NCBI RefSeq assembly: GCF_009827055.1
Contig: NZ_WUMK01000004.1
Location: 186,001-250,000 of the forward strand
DNA length: 64,000 nt
Direction: 5' to 3'
Source of the DNA: Shinella kummerowiae
GTDB lineage: Bacteria > Pseudomonadota > Alphaproteobacteria > Rhizobiales > Rhizobiaceae
Shown: piece after piece, positions 45,912 to 55,670 of the stretch
Position numbering within the stretch: the stretch's first letter is position 1
Layout: each line of letters starts with the position of its first letter
Notes under the pieces: generated by a model
What the model was told of the DNA's origin: nothing
The model's database searches: none
The model's input: the letters and a program-made list of their open reading frames with translations, nothing else
Translations under genes and position numbers: made by a program

Positions 45912-48869
45912 TTGGCTGACAACTCCACCGACGACATGATTATCGCCATTGGCGTTGACGTGGCGACGATCCGGCGCGGGCTGAAGAAGCTGGAGCAGGA
46001 AGTCGCTTCGTCCACCGGCAAGGTCCAGAAGCAATTCGAGACCGTCGGACGTGGCATTGACAACGCCATGACGAGCGCGATGCAGAACCGCATCAATGCC
46101 ATGGTGGGTATTGGCACCAAGGGCGCCAAGGAATGGACTGGGGCGCTTGCTGACCAGGGCAAGGAACTTGAGCGGCTTCGCGCCAAGTACAGCCCGCTCT
46201 TTGCGACGATCAACAATTACAAGTCGGCTGTTGCCGATATCAAGCGCGCTCACGCCGTTGGGGCTATTTCTGCTGACGAGATGACGGCAGCAATCCAGCG
46301 AGAACGGCAAGCGGCTCTTGCGAGCACTGCTGCTATCAAAGGGCGGAACGCCGCTCTTGTTCAGGGCGGTAGGGCAGGCCAAGGGTTCCAGACAGCCAAT
46401 ATTGCCGCACAGTTTCAGGACATTGCCGTAACCTCGGCGATGGGCATGAACCCGCTGCAAATTGCTCTTCAGCAGGGCACGCAGTTGTCTTCGGTGCTCG
46501 GCACCATGGGCAATGGCAAGCAAGTTATTGCTGGCCTTGGCGCGGCTTTTGCCTCGCTCGTCAGCCCTGTATCGCTTGTAACGATCGGTCTCGTGGCCGG
46601 CGGCGCAGCGGCTATTCAGTATTTCTCTACGATGGAATGGGGCGGCGCCAAATCAGAGGAAACTCTGAAGAAGGAAGCCGAACTCGTCGCCGCTGTTGCC
46701 AGCAAGTGGGGCGAGGCACTGCCAGCCCTGAAGGCTTACAACGACGAGCGTCAGCGGATCGCTGGCGACCAAGAGCTTCAAGAGGCTTTAAACATCGGCA
46801 AGAGCGCTCAGTGGGATGACCTCCGCAAGGCGCTTGGTGATGTCGATATTACTATTGCCGATATCGTATCTCGCATTGCTCAGATGGGCGAGGATACTGG
46901 CGCGATTTCGTCGCTTCAGTCCACATTCAATGAGCTAACTAAGGGTATCGACGACGGTACGGCATCAACTGCACTGGCGCAGCGCGCTCAAAAGGAACTG
47001 GCCGACGTTGTCAAGAACAACGCGACGCCAGAGCTTGAGGCGCTGCTCAAGATATTCCAGGAACTGATACCCGCGATCGATGGCGCGTCTCGCGCAGCGC
47101 AGCGCTTTGATCTGGATGATGCTATTGCGCGGACCTCCCGCTATCCGAGCCGCGGCACCTATGGTGGTGTGGCACGCAACGCTGACGGCACGCCGCAGGG
47201 CGAGGGCACATCGCTTCCTTTCAGTGGCCCGACGCCAGAGAGTCGTCCGCTTATCGAATTGGACGGCTTGCCTGGCGCAGACAAGGCAGGAAAGAAGGCC
47301 GAAACTGCCGCGCAAAAGGCGGCAAACGCCTACCGTGACCTGATCAAGTCAGCCGACGACCGTATCGGCCAGTTGCGTCTTGAGACCGAGCTAACCGGCC
47401 AGTACGGCGTTGCGACGGACGCCGCGCGCTTCCGATTGGAGCTTTTGCAACAGTCCGAGGACAAAGGACGGTCGCTCAGCCCGACACAACGTGCGGAAAT
47501 CGAGCAAAAGGTTGCTCTCTACGAGAAATACTCGCAGGCGCTGGCGGAAACCAAGCTCCAGCAGGACTTGCTGAACACGGCGCGGTTTTCATCGCTGTCC
47601 AAGCAGGACCAGCAGGTTGTCTCGACGCTTCGGCAGTATGGCCTTCCGGAGGACTTGGGTGGCAAGAACGCGCAGGCCATCCGGCAATCGTTGCAGAGCG
47701 AAGAGATCAACTCGGCGATCGACGACTTTTCGTCGAGCCTCGCCAACAGCATTGTCTCGAGCGGTGGTGACACCGGCGAGGCTTTCGGTAAGACCTTCCT
47801 GGCCGCCTTGCAGGAGTCGGCGCAGAAGCAGCTGACAAACCTGTTTTCTCAGATGCTCAAGGGTTTATTCAACTCGACTTCCCTAGGTGGCGGTGGTGCT
47901 GCGCCGTTTGCCGCCAATACAACCATTGGCGCTTTGTTGGGCGCTGGTGCCGCTCCTGTAGGCGCTGTGTCTCGATCGGCGTTACCGGCTCTGCCTACGG
48001 GCGATATCGCCTCCTACATCACGCAGGCGGCGATCAAGCGCGGGATCGATCCGGCAATTGCCCTCAAGGTTGCCAAATCCGAGGGCGGCCTGGATAGTTG
48101 GAATCTCCAGTCGAGCTTCGTCAAGAACGGCGTGCGTGAACCATCATACGGGCCGTATCAGCTTTACATGGGCGGCGGCTTGGGGAATGCCTTCCAGAAG
48201 CAGACGGGTCTAGATCCGCGTCTTGCGGCGAACGGGCCCGCTGGCGTTGATTTCGCACTAGACAACGCCAAGAAGAGCGGTTGGGGTGCCTGGTACGGCG
48301 CCGCGAAAGTGGGCGTCGGCAACTGGGACGGAATCGGGAAGGGCGCAAACACGGCGACCGCTGCGCTCGAGAAGATGGCGGCGGCATCGACTGAAACGAC
48401 CAAGGGGCTTGGTGGGCTCGCCAATAGTCTGGCATCCGGTCTCGGTGGCGCTGGCGGCGGGTTCGACTGGGGTTCGCTGTTCTCGTCGTCCTTCAAGCCG
48501 AACACAACGCTCTCGAATTTCCTCAACGGCGTTCCTGGATTTGCGACTGGTACGAACTCTGCGCCGAAGGGCATTGCTCTGGTCGGCGAGAAAGGGCCTG
48601 AACTCGTCCGCTTTCGTGGCGGCGAGCAAGTCATCCCAAACAACCAGATCAACGCCCCCCGAGCTCCACGCCTAGCCGCTGCCAATTCGAACCGCATGGT
48701 CCGCAATGAAACGTCGCTGACGGTCCAGATTCAGGGCGCCAGCGGCGACGACCATGTCCGCATGCTCGTGAATCAGGGCGTGCAGACGGCGCTTCGTGAC
48801 CAGAACGAGCACATGCGTCGGCAGGGCTTCGGCAACATACAGCAAGCGTACACCACTGACAGGGGGTAG
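45912..48869 (+). CDS. Tail tape measure protein with embedded lytic-transglycosylase-like domain
   Basis: 985 residues from TTG 45912 (AGGA 10 bases upstream). The N-terminal half is helical with a hydrophobic stretch around GLGAAFASLVSPVSLVTIGL. At about residues 700-800 a muramidase-like domain starts ITQAAIKRGIDPAIALKVAK and includes SEGG and YGPYQLYMGGG. The C-terminus has the usual ALVGEKGPELVRFRGGEQVI. It sets tail length and probably opens peptidoglycan during DNA entry. Confidence 0.92.
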   Translation: MADNSTDDMIIAIGVDVATIRRGLKKLEQEVASSTGKVQKQFETVGRGIDNAMTSAMQNRINAMVGIGTKGAKEWTGALADQGKELERLRAKYSPLFATINNYKSAVADIKRAHAVGAISADEMTAAIQRERQAALASTAAIKGRNAALVQGGRAGQGFQTANIAAQFQDIAVTSAMGMNPLQIALQQGTQLSSVLGTMGNGKQVIAGLGAAFASLVSPVSLVTIGLVAGGAAAIQYFSTMEWGGAKSEETLKKEAELVAAVASKWGEALPALKAYNDERQRIAGDQELQEALNIGKSAQWDDLRKALGDVDITIADIVSRIAQMGEDTGAISSLQSTFNELTKGIDDGTASTALAQRAQKELADVVKNNATPELEALLKIFQELIPAIDGASRAAQRFDLDDAIARTSRYPSRGTYGGVARNADGTPQGEGTSLPFSGPTPESRPLIELDGLPGADKAGKKAETAAQKAANAYRDLIKSADDRIGQLRLETELTGQYGVATDAARFRLELLQQSEDKGRSLSPTQRAEIEQKVALYEKYSQALAETKLQQDLLNTARFSSLSKQDQQVVSTLRQYGLPEDLGGKNAQAIRQSLQSEEINSAIDDFSSSLANSIVSSGGDTGEAFGKTFLAALQESAQKQLTNLFSQMLKGLFNSTSLGGGGAAPFAANTTIGALLGAGAAPVGAVSRSALPALPTGDIASYITQAAIKRGIDPAIALKVAKSEGGLDSWNLQSSFVKNGVREPSYGPYQLYMGGGLGNAFQKQTGLDPRLAANGPAGVDFALDNAKKSGWGAWYGAAKVGVGNWDGIGKGANTATAALEKMAAASTETTKGLGGLANSLASGLGGAGGGFDWGSLFSSSFKPNTTLSNFLNGVPGFATGTNSAPKGIALVGEKGPELVRFRGGEQVIPNNQINAPRAPRLAAANSNRMVRNETSLTVQIQGASGDDHVRMLVNQGVQTALRDQNEHMRRQGFGNIQQAYTTDRG

Positions 48870-48872
48870 CCC

Positions 48873-49595
48873 ATGGCTCTCATCGGCTTGCCGACTGTTT
48901 TTATCGACTTCCTGGCACCTGAAAAGGTACAGGTCGACCCGAAGGGCGGCGCTCAAGAGGGTGGCCGCCCGCTGGTTGGGGAGCCTGCCACGGCTGATAT
49001 ATCCGGAGGCGGCTTCCTGACTGCATCCTATGACGGATGCAAGATTACGACCGAGGAGCAGCACGAATACGTGAACTACCTCGGCGCTCGGTTGAACGGC
49101 AGCTTTCGGAACGTCAATGTTCCAATTCCCACCGACTGGTGGGGGCCGTTCCCGAAGATCGGCGGCATTCGCGCGCCCTACGTGACGAGCATTCCGCACT
49201 CCGATGGATCGACCTTCAGCGATGGTTCCGGCTACAGCCAGGCAACCGTGTCGGGTGAGATAACGGCGAGTGCCGCTTTGCGGGCCGGCGTCATTACCTT
49301 GACCACGACCGGGATGGACCGACGTCTTCGTCACAGCGATTGGTTCTCGATCTACCACCCGACCAAGGGGTGGCGAGCCTACCGCTACTGGGAGGTCATT
49401 TCGGCGCCTTCCGGCACAAATGGGTCTTACACGCTAGCCATCTCGCCACCACTGCGGGAAGCGGTCACGGCAGGCACGCACGTTGAATTCGCCCGTCCTC
49501 GTTTCGTCGGTCGGTTTCCCGCTGACTTCACGCTACCGTCCGTAACGGAAGCGTTCTTTGTGACCAAGCAGGACATTCGGTTCGTGGAGGCATAG
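48873..49595 (+). CDS. Distal tail protein, hypothetical
   Basis: 240 residues, beta-rich, with PTDWWGPFPKIGGIRAPYVT and a C-terminal barrel-like part. It directly follows the tape measure (3-base gap), where distal tail/baseplate hub proteins lie in siphoviruses. No family name is certain. Confidence 0.75.
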   Translation: MALIGLPTVFIDFLAPEKVQVDPKGGAQEGGRPLVGEPATADISGGGFLTASYDGCKITTEEQHEYVNYLGARLNGSFRNVNVPIPTDWWGPFPKIGGIRAPYVTSIPHSDGSTFSDGSGYSQATVSGEITASAALRAGVITLTTTGMDRRLRHSDWFSIYHPTKGWRAYRYWEVISAPSGTNGSYTLAISPPLREAVTAGTHVEFARPRFVGRFPADFTLPSVTEAFFVTKQDIRFVEA

Positions 49596-49675
49596 TCCGC
49601 CGGGCCGGCCAAAATGATCGTCATTTGCATCCAATTTCCGGCCACTCGCGGGCCTTTTTCATTTCTGGAGGCCTG

Positions 49676-50275
49676 ATGGATTGGGTTCCCTCCAATGTCG
49701 TCGACGCGCTTGCGTCAAGTCACCAACTCGGCATTTTCACCCACATCGCTACAGTTCCTCCTCTCCGCGTCTGGTTCGGCGTCGAAGATATCCCGATCAC
49801 GATCGAGAGCGTGGACGAGGGTGGCGCCATCTACCAAGGCGGCGGGCGGCTTATCGGCCTTCCGACCCTAGAGGTCCTGGTGAACGGCACGGCTGATGCT
49901 GTCGAGTTCACCATGTCTGGTATCGATCCCGCGACGGGTGCCGCTCTGATCAGCAGCATTCCGCCAGTGCGGGGCGCTGATGTCTATGTCGGCATTACCA
50001 CGCTGGACGACTACTACCAGCCGATGAGCCACATCATCCCGCTATGGCGGGGCACGGCCTCGCACACGACAGAGGCGAGCCCCACGGTAGTTGGGCAGCA
50101 AAACCGCACCACAACGCTCGGCTTGTCGATCGCTTCAGGCGGCGAAACCAGAAGTCGCCCATCGCGGTCGCTCTGGTCCGCAGCACAGCAAAAGGCGCTC
50201 TCTCCGACAGACAGGTTTTGCGACAACACCTCGCGCATGGCGCGAATGGTTCAGCCGGTCTGGCCAAACTACTGA
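49676..50275 (+). CDS. Tail tip/hub protein, hypothetical
   Basis: 199 residues from ATG 49676 (CTGGAGG upstream). Includes VEDIPITIESVDEGGAIYQG and GLPTLEVLVNGTADAVEFTM, features similar to DUF2163-like baseplate proteins of GTA-like tails. Assignment mainly by position. Confidence 0.7.
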   Translation: MDWVPSNVVDALASSHQLGIFTHIATVPPLRVWFGVEDIPITIESVDEGGAIYQGGGRLIGLPTLEVLVNGTADAVEFTMSGIDPATGAALISSIPPVRGADVYVGITTLDDYYQPMSHIIPLWRGTASHTTEASPTVVGQQNRTTTLGLSIASGGETRSRPSRSLWSAAQQKALSPTDRFCDNTSRMARMVQPVWPNY

Positions 50276-50290
50276 TCGTCAGGGGCATCC

Positions 50291-50707
50291 ATGGACATCA
50301 AGGGCTTTTTGAGCCTGCCACATCGTTTTCGATGGGGCGGGGTAGGTGGCGACGACTGCAAAACGTTCCCTGCCACCTGGATGCAGTACGCGATCGGCAT
50401 CGACCCCGCTGCCGGCCTGCGCGGCACCTACAGCACCAGGGCGGGAGCCCACGCCATTCTGGACACAGCGGGCGGCTCGCTTGCCTTCATGAGCGGGAAG
50501 CTGGCGCCCCATGGCTGCCGGCGCGTCGACGCTCCCCAAGACGGCGACATCGGCCTCGTGCGGATGCTGGCGGGAGAGACCTACGGCGAAGTCCGGCTGA
50601 CTGAGGTTGGCGCCGTTCGCTTCGGCCCGCTCTGGGCATCGATCGCGCCACGCGGAGTCGTGGCATGCCGCGCCGAGGCTGTGGCCATCTGGAGATTGCC
50701 TTCGTGA
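50291..50707 (+). CDS. DUF6950-like tail protein, possible NlpC/P60-related
   Basis: 138 residues. N-terminal FRWGGVGGDDCKTFPATWM has a Cys in a context like tail-associated cysteine peptidases, but a clear His partner is not obvious, so activity is doubtful. Position between hub and tip protein matches tail peptidase genes of GTA-like phages. Its stop overlaps the GTG of the next gene. Confidence 0.65.
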   Translation: MDIKGFLSLPHRFRWGGVGGDDCKTFPATWMQYAIGIDPAAGLRGTYSTRAGAHAILDTAGGSLAFMSGKLAPHGCRRVDAPQDGDIGLVRMLAGETYGEVRLTEVGAVRFGPLWASIAPRGVVACRAEAVAIWRLPS

Positions 50708-53352
50708 ACTATTTCAACCGCGAAATGCACAGCGGCGGTTACGAACGCATGTCTTCTGAGGACATCGAGCGTCGCGTTGCTGAGATGGATGGCTACCGCA
50801 CGTTCATGCGGTCGACCACCAGCCACTACGACCCGATTTTTACGCCACTGTTTACTGCGATTGGCTTTTCGACTGTAGGCATCGCTGGAACGTCCATAAG
50901 CGCGGTCTCAATCGCCTCTGCCATCGCCACCACGGCGCTGTCGATCGGCCTGCAGTACCTGCTGGCGCCAAAGCCGCCAAAGCCAGACGACGGCAAGCAG
51001 CCGATGACGCAGGCAATCCCCTATCGCCATTGGGTGGTCGGGCGTCGCCGCGTCTCTGGCGCGTACATGCTTTGGGATTCTAAGGGCAAGTATCTCTATG
51101 CCGTCCAGGCTATTGCCGGTCACAAGATCAGCTCCATCAATCGCTACTGGCTGCACGACGACGAGGTAACGCTCGACGTAGACAGTAACGTCGAGGCTTT
51201 GGCCGACGGCCGTTACAAGAGCAACATGGTGCAGGTCTACTCGCGCCTCGGCCTGCCCACCGAAACGGCTTATGCGCCTCTGGTTGAGGCTTTGGCCGCC
51301 GACGACGTCTGGACGGAAAACCATCGCGGCGACGGACAGGCGTCTATTGCCCTGGTCGCGAAGACGCCTGTCGCGAAATACTACACCGAGCGATTCCCCT
51401 ATGGCGCCCCGCGGCTCTCGGTTGAGGTCGACGGTGCATTCGTCTGGGACTATCGCATCGACGAAGACCCGTCCAACCCGGCGGCCTGGGTGTTTTCGCG
51501 CAATGCCGCGCTCATCATGGCCTGGCATCAGTGCTTCAACGAATTCGGTCATAAGCGCGACTACGCCAAGGCAATTCTTCCGGTCATCGACATGTGGAAG
51601 GCTGAGGCCGACGTCTGTGACGAGGACGTCCCGCTGTCTGGAGGTGGCACGGAAAAGCGCTATCTCTGCGACGGGTTTGCCACCGCAGAGAACGACCCGA
51701 AAGTCGGAACGAACGCCATTCTGGCGGCCTGCGACGGCTGGATCTGTGAGCGTGGCGACGGTGCCTTGCTGTTCGTGGTCGGCAAATTCCGTGAGGAATA
51801 CTGCACCACGCTGCGGGATAGGGATATTACGGGCTATCAGCTTCAGCATGACGTCCTGTTCAAAGACGAGTGCAACCGGCTGGTCCCGAAATTCACCTAT
51901 CCGGCGACTGACTACACCACCAGCGATACCGACTTCTTCGAGGACACCGACGCTCAGCTACTATCTGGCCGAGTCTTGGCTCAAGAGGCCGACTACGGCT
52001 GGTGCACCCAGTGGAGGCAAGCTCGCCGGCTCGGCATTCGTGACTGGCGGCGGTTCCAGCAGAAGAAGAAGGGCACGCTTGACGTTCGGCTTTGCGGCAT
52101 CAACGCCGTGTATAGCCGGTGGATCAGGATGGAGACGCCGCTTGGCCTCCCGTCTCTTCACGATGCGATCATTGAAAACCGCAGGTCTGTCCTCGCTCTT
52201 ACCAAGGGTGGGTACACGATGGACTTCATCCAGCACCCTGAGAACATCGACGACTGGACGCCGGCCACCGATGAAGGTGCTGCACCGCCTGTCCCGCCCA
52301 AGCCGACGATTGCGGGGATTCCAACGCCGGAAATCGACACAATCGAAGTGGTGCCAAAGAGCGGTGTCGTCTTCCTGCGGATATCGATCCCGGTTCCGGA
52401 TGGCGATGAAGATGAGGTCGATGACAAATCCCTAGCTGTTCGCTATCGGCTGAAGGACGCTGGACTTGGTGTTCCTGGTGAGTGGGTTGAGCAAATCTTC
52501 CACGAACCTGAGATTGTCGCCGACGTTATGATCGTAAGTACAGCGCCGGTTCCATCTGACGAACTGCTCGAGGTTGAGGCGGCATACATTTCCGCGAAGG
52601 GTAAGTACGGTCTCTGGTCTATCACCGAGGAAATCTTCACGACATCCGACCCGGTTGCGCCGTCAGCCCTTACGGTTTTTACGCAGACAGCCGCCGCGCC
52701 GCATCTTGGCCATGCCGTCTTCAGTCTGACGACAGCGAACGACGCACACCTCAAGACTGTGAAGTTATATCGCAAGGCAACAGGTGTCGCGCTCAATATC
52801 GCCGTAGATACGCCGCTGGCGACACTGACGGTCGCTTCGTCGATCGCGGCGACATACGGGTACACGGACGGCGATGCCAGCCGCACCAACATCATCAGCA
52901 ATGGCGACTTCGCTGCAAGTCTAACAGGCTGGACGGCGGGGAGCGGCTGGTCTTGGAACGCAGGCGTGGCGAAAAAGACGGCCGGCACCGCTTCCGACTT
53001 GACTCAGGCAGTCGGCGGAATGGCAGCGGGCGATGTTATGCGTATCGCTGTCGACATGAGTGCCCGCACGGCGGGGCAGATGACTATTAGCCTGACAGGC
53101 ACCACCAACGTCAACAGCACAGGCAAGACTGTCAATGGCAGCTATCTGGAAAGACTTACAGCCAACGCAAGTAGCGTAGGCTTCAGACTTCGCGGAGATG
53201 CCACATTTGACGGTGCCGGAGACAACGTCGTCGTCTTCAAGGAAACGGGTACTTGCGCTCCGCAAGGCGTGTGGGACTACTACGCCGTGCCGTTCAACGG
53301 TTCTGGCGTTGCTGGCGCCACAAGCGGCCCGGTGACAGTAACCATCATCTAA
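50704..53352 (+). CDS. Tail tip attachment (J-like) protein
   Basis: 882 residues from GTG 50704. A hydrophobic helix pair near residues 50-85 (SAVSIASAIATTALSIGLQY) is followed by the long tail-tip domain. FnIII/carbohydrate-binding-like modules lie in the last third (for example SNGDFAASLTGWTAGSGWSW). This is the central tail tip that holds the fibres. Followed by a terminator. Confidence 0.82.
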   Translation: MNYFNREMHSGGYERMSSEDIERRVAEMDGYRTFMRSTTSHYDPIFTPLFTAIGFSTVGIAGTSISAVSIASAIATTALSIGLQYLLAPKPPKPDDGKQPMTQAIPYRHWVVGRRRVSGAYMLWDSKGKYLYAVQAIAGHKISSINRYWLHDDEVTLDVDSNVEALADGRYKSNMVQVYSRLGLPTETAYAPLVEALAADDVWTENHRGDGQASIALVAKTPVAKYYTERFPYGAPRLSVEVDGAFVWDYRIDEDPSNPAAWVFSRNAALIMAWHQCFNEFGHKRDYAKAILPVIDMWKAEADVCDEDVPLSGGGTEKRYLCDGFATAENDPKVGTNAILAACDGWICERGDGALLFVVGKFREEYCTTLRDRDITGYQLQHDVLFKDECNRLVPKFTYPATDYTTSDTDFFEDTDAQLLSGRVLAQEADYGWCTQWRQARRLGIRDWRRFQQKKKGTLDVRLCGINAVYSRWIRMETPLGLPSLHDAIIENRRSVLALTKGGYTMDFIQHPENIDDWTPATDEGAAPPVPPKPTIAGIPTPEIDTIEVVPKSGVVFLRISIPVPDGDEDEVDDKSLAVRYRLKDAGLGVPGEWVEQIFHEPEIVADVMIVSTAPVPSDELLEVEAAYISAKGKYGLWSITEEIFTTSDPVAPSALTVFTQTAAAPHLGHAVFSLTTANDAHLKTVKLYRKATGVALNIAVDTPLATLTVASSIAATYGYTDGDASRTNIISNGDFAASLTGWTAGSGWSWNAGVAKKTAGTASDLTQAVGGMAAGDVMRIAVDMSARTAGQMTISLTGTTNVNSTGKTVNGSYLERLTANASSVGFRLRGDATFDGAGDNVVVFKETGTCAPQGVWDYYAVPFNGSGVAGATSGPVTVTII

Positions 53353-53375
53353 TCAATCAAAAAATTTGAAACCGT

Positions 53376-53400
53376 CTCCGGCCACCAGCCGGAGCGTTTT
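53376..53400 (+). terminator. Terminator after the tail tip gene
   Basis: CTCCGGC-CACCA-GCCGGAG followed by CGTTTT, 24 bases after the stop; separates the tail tip gene from the spike genes. Confidence 0.75.
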
Positions 53401-53417
53401 CGCGTGGAGAATAGCAT

Positions 53418-55661
53418 ATGGGAACTGTCGTCACCGACGTCATAAAGTCCGTTTTTGCGGATGGCCCGAATTCCAATCCAGATCAGGTCGATAAAGCACG
53501 CGTTCGCTCCGAGGTCGGGCCGACGATCGACAGCGAGTTGGATAAGTTGCGCGGCCTTTCGACCGTCGCGCTGCAGTGGAAGGTGCCGGTCACGCTTGCC
53601 ACCTCGGCAAACATCACCCTGTCCGGCGAACAAACAGTCGACGGGGTGATGACTTCATCGACGGATGTTCTCGTCAAGGACCACGCTTCCGGTGTCTTGA
53701 AGGGGATCTACACCTCCGGCGCCGGAGCGTGGACGCGCCGCGCTGACGCGAACGAGGCCGCTGAACTGGTCGGTATGGCGGTGTTCGTGCGCTCCGGCAC
53801 GGTCAATGCCGGCAAACAATTTGCCTGCACGACGCCGGCGCCGATCACGATCGGCGCAACAGCATTGACATTTGTGGAGATTTCCGACCAGGCCGCGCTC
53901 AATGCGGGGATCGCCGATCTGGAGGCCACGAAGGCCGACACGACCTATGTCGATGCGCAAATCGGCGCGATCGAGGAGCGGGTGCCCGATGCCGTCGCAG
54001 ACAGCCGGTATGCCCATGTCGTTGGAGATCCGTCGGGCGCGGTATTTTACGGCATCGATTATGGCGGATATTTCCTCGCGGATCTGACCAAGGCTAATGC
54101 CCTTTCCGGTATCAATCCGCTAACGGATGCGTCGTTCGTCATCGCTTCCGGCACGAAGGACGACACACTGGCGGCGCGGTTGCGCAATGGCGTTCCTGCC
54201 GATTTCGGGATCGCGCGCATGCCGCTAACCGGCATCGAGCCCATCGGCGGGATGAGCAAGGCCGTGTCCTACTCTCCGGACGGCACGCGTCGGGTGCTTT
54301 CGGGGCCTGACTTCGAGTATTTCGGCGGTCAACCGGCTTACGGCAAATCCATGCGCTGCTATGCCCCGCGCCCGCTGTACGGTGCTGGTCGCATCGTATG
54401 CGTGGCGTGCGACGGATCGGGCATCGAAATCCCGGATGATCCCGACACGATCTACATGCTTCTAGGCACGGGCCAGTCGCTCATGGCGGGGAGTAACGGG
54501 ACGGACGCCTACTTCTACACCACCGCCCTCTACCCGAGCCATACGCTGATGTTCCAGTCGAGTGTCTATTCGGATTTCCGGATGGGGCTTGCTGCCGCTG
54601 ACATCACGCAAGTGCTGGATGGCAACACGCTGACCGGATTCACACCGGCAGTGGCCCGGGTCGGCCGGCTTGGGTATGGCGGGCAGGACATCCTGACATC
54701 GGCGGCCAACTACATGCAGCGCATGGCGATGCTCCATTGTGGCAAGACGTTTCCGCTGCTGATCGCCTCCGTTGCTGTTGGCGGGGCATCGCAGGCGGAA
54801 ATCGGGCCTGGCACCGTGCCTTGGACGAACGGCCTGACGGCTGTTGCGCGGGCAACGGCAATCGCCGCATCGATGGGCAAGCGGCTCTGCGTCCTTGCTG
54901 TGGTGCGAAGCCATGGCCAGACAGACGCCACGACCCCGGCACAGACCTATGCCGACAACGAGATCGACCACATGAACCAGCTTTCGACGGCGATCAAGGC
55001 GATCACCGGGCAGGTCGGCGACGTGCCGTGGATGGTGGATCAGTGGTCGTCGATGGGCGAGGCGAGCGACAATGAGTCGACGAGCAACTCGGTGATAGGA
55101 ATCACGCTTGCCGAGCAGGATCAACCGACGAAGTACATGATCTCGACGCCGCACTACCGATACAAGGAGTTCTATTCGCCGGACTTCGTGCACTTCCTCG
55201 GTCGCGGCTATGCGCAGATCGGCGAGAAGGTCGGGCATGCCATCCTGACGCGCCTGGTCGGCAATACCGGCAAGAAGGCGTTGCGCTTCTCCAGCGCTGT
55301 CTATGACGGCAACGTCACGATCACCGCCACCGCCAACCGGGCGGCCGATGACTTCTTGATCGACACCACTCTGGTGACGGCACAGACGAACCACGGCATC
55401 GAGGTCAGTTACGGCTCCGGGCAGTTCCGCACGATCTCGAATGTCGCGCGCTCCGGCAACACGGCGGTCATAACCCTGTCGGCGCCGATCGCCGGGGCGC
55501 ACATGCTCGGCGTCGGCATGCTCGGGCACGACACCACCCGAACGCTCGCCACAGTGCCGCGAACCAACTTCCGCGATGCGTCCACCAAACGCGCATTGCT
55601 GGGCAACATTCCTGACCCCGACGTGATGCTGCACCAGCGCATTCCCGTCACCATGCCATAA
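53418..55661 (+). CDS. Tail spike/fibre with SGNH-hydrolase (acetylesterase-like) domain
   Basis: 747 residues. The N-terminal ~180 residues form a virion-attachment and coiled region. The central domain has SGNH blocks: GTGQSLMAG (Ser ~352), an asparagine/His region HGQTDA (~498) and block V DFVH (~588). Together they resemble sialate O-acetylesterase-like enzymes that deacetylate surface glycans. C-terminal beta domain from ~620. Likely receptor-binding depolymerase/deacetylase acting on host surface polysaccharide. Confidence 0.82.
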   Translation: MGTVVTDVIKSVFADGPNSNPDQVDKARVRSEVGPTIDSELDKLRGLSTVALQWKVPVTLATSANITLSGEQTVDGVMTSSTDVLVKDHASGVLKGIYTSGAGAWTRRADANEAAELVGMAVFVRSGTVNAGKQFACTTPAPITIGATALTFVEISDQAALNAGIADLEATKADTTYVDAQIGAIEERVPDAVADSRYAHVVGDPSGAVFYGIDYGGYFLADLTKANALSGINPLTDASFVIASGTKDDTLAARLRNGVPADFGIARMPLTGIEPIGGMSKAVSYSPDGTRRVLSGPDFEYFGGQPAYGKSMRCYAPRPLYGAGRIVCVACDGSGIEIPDDPDTIYMLLGTGQSLMAGSNGTDAYFYTTALYPSHTLMFQSSVYSDFRMGLAAADITQVLDGNTLTGFTPAVARVGRLGYGGQDILTSAANYMQRMAMLHCGKTFPLLIASVAVGGASQAEIGPGTVPWTNGLTAVARATAIAASMGKRLCVLAVVRSHGQTDATTPAQTYADNEIDHMNQLSTAIKAITGQVGDVPWMVDQWSSMGEASDNESTSNSVIGITLAEQDQPTKYMISTPHYRYKEFYSPDFVHFLGRGYAQIGEKVGHAILTRLVGNTGKKALRFSSAVYDGNVTITATANRAADDFLIDTTLVTAQTNHGIEVSYGSGQFRTISNVARSGNTAVITLSAPIAGAHMLGVGMLGHDTTRTLATVPRTNFRDASTKRALLGNIPDPDVMLHQRIPVTMP

Positions 55662-55670
55662 GGAAGACCT

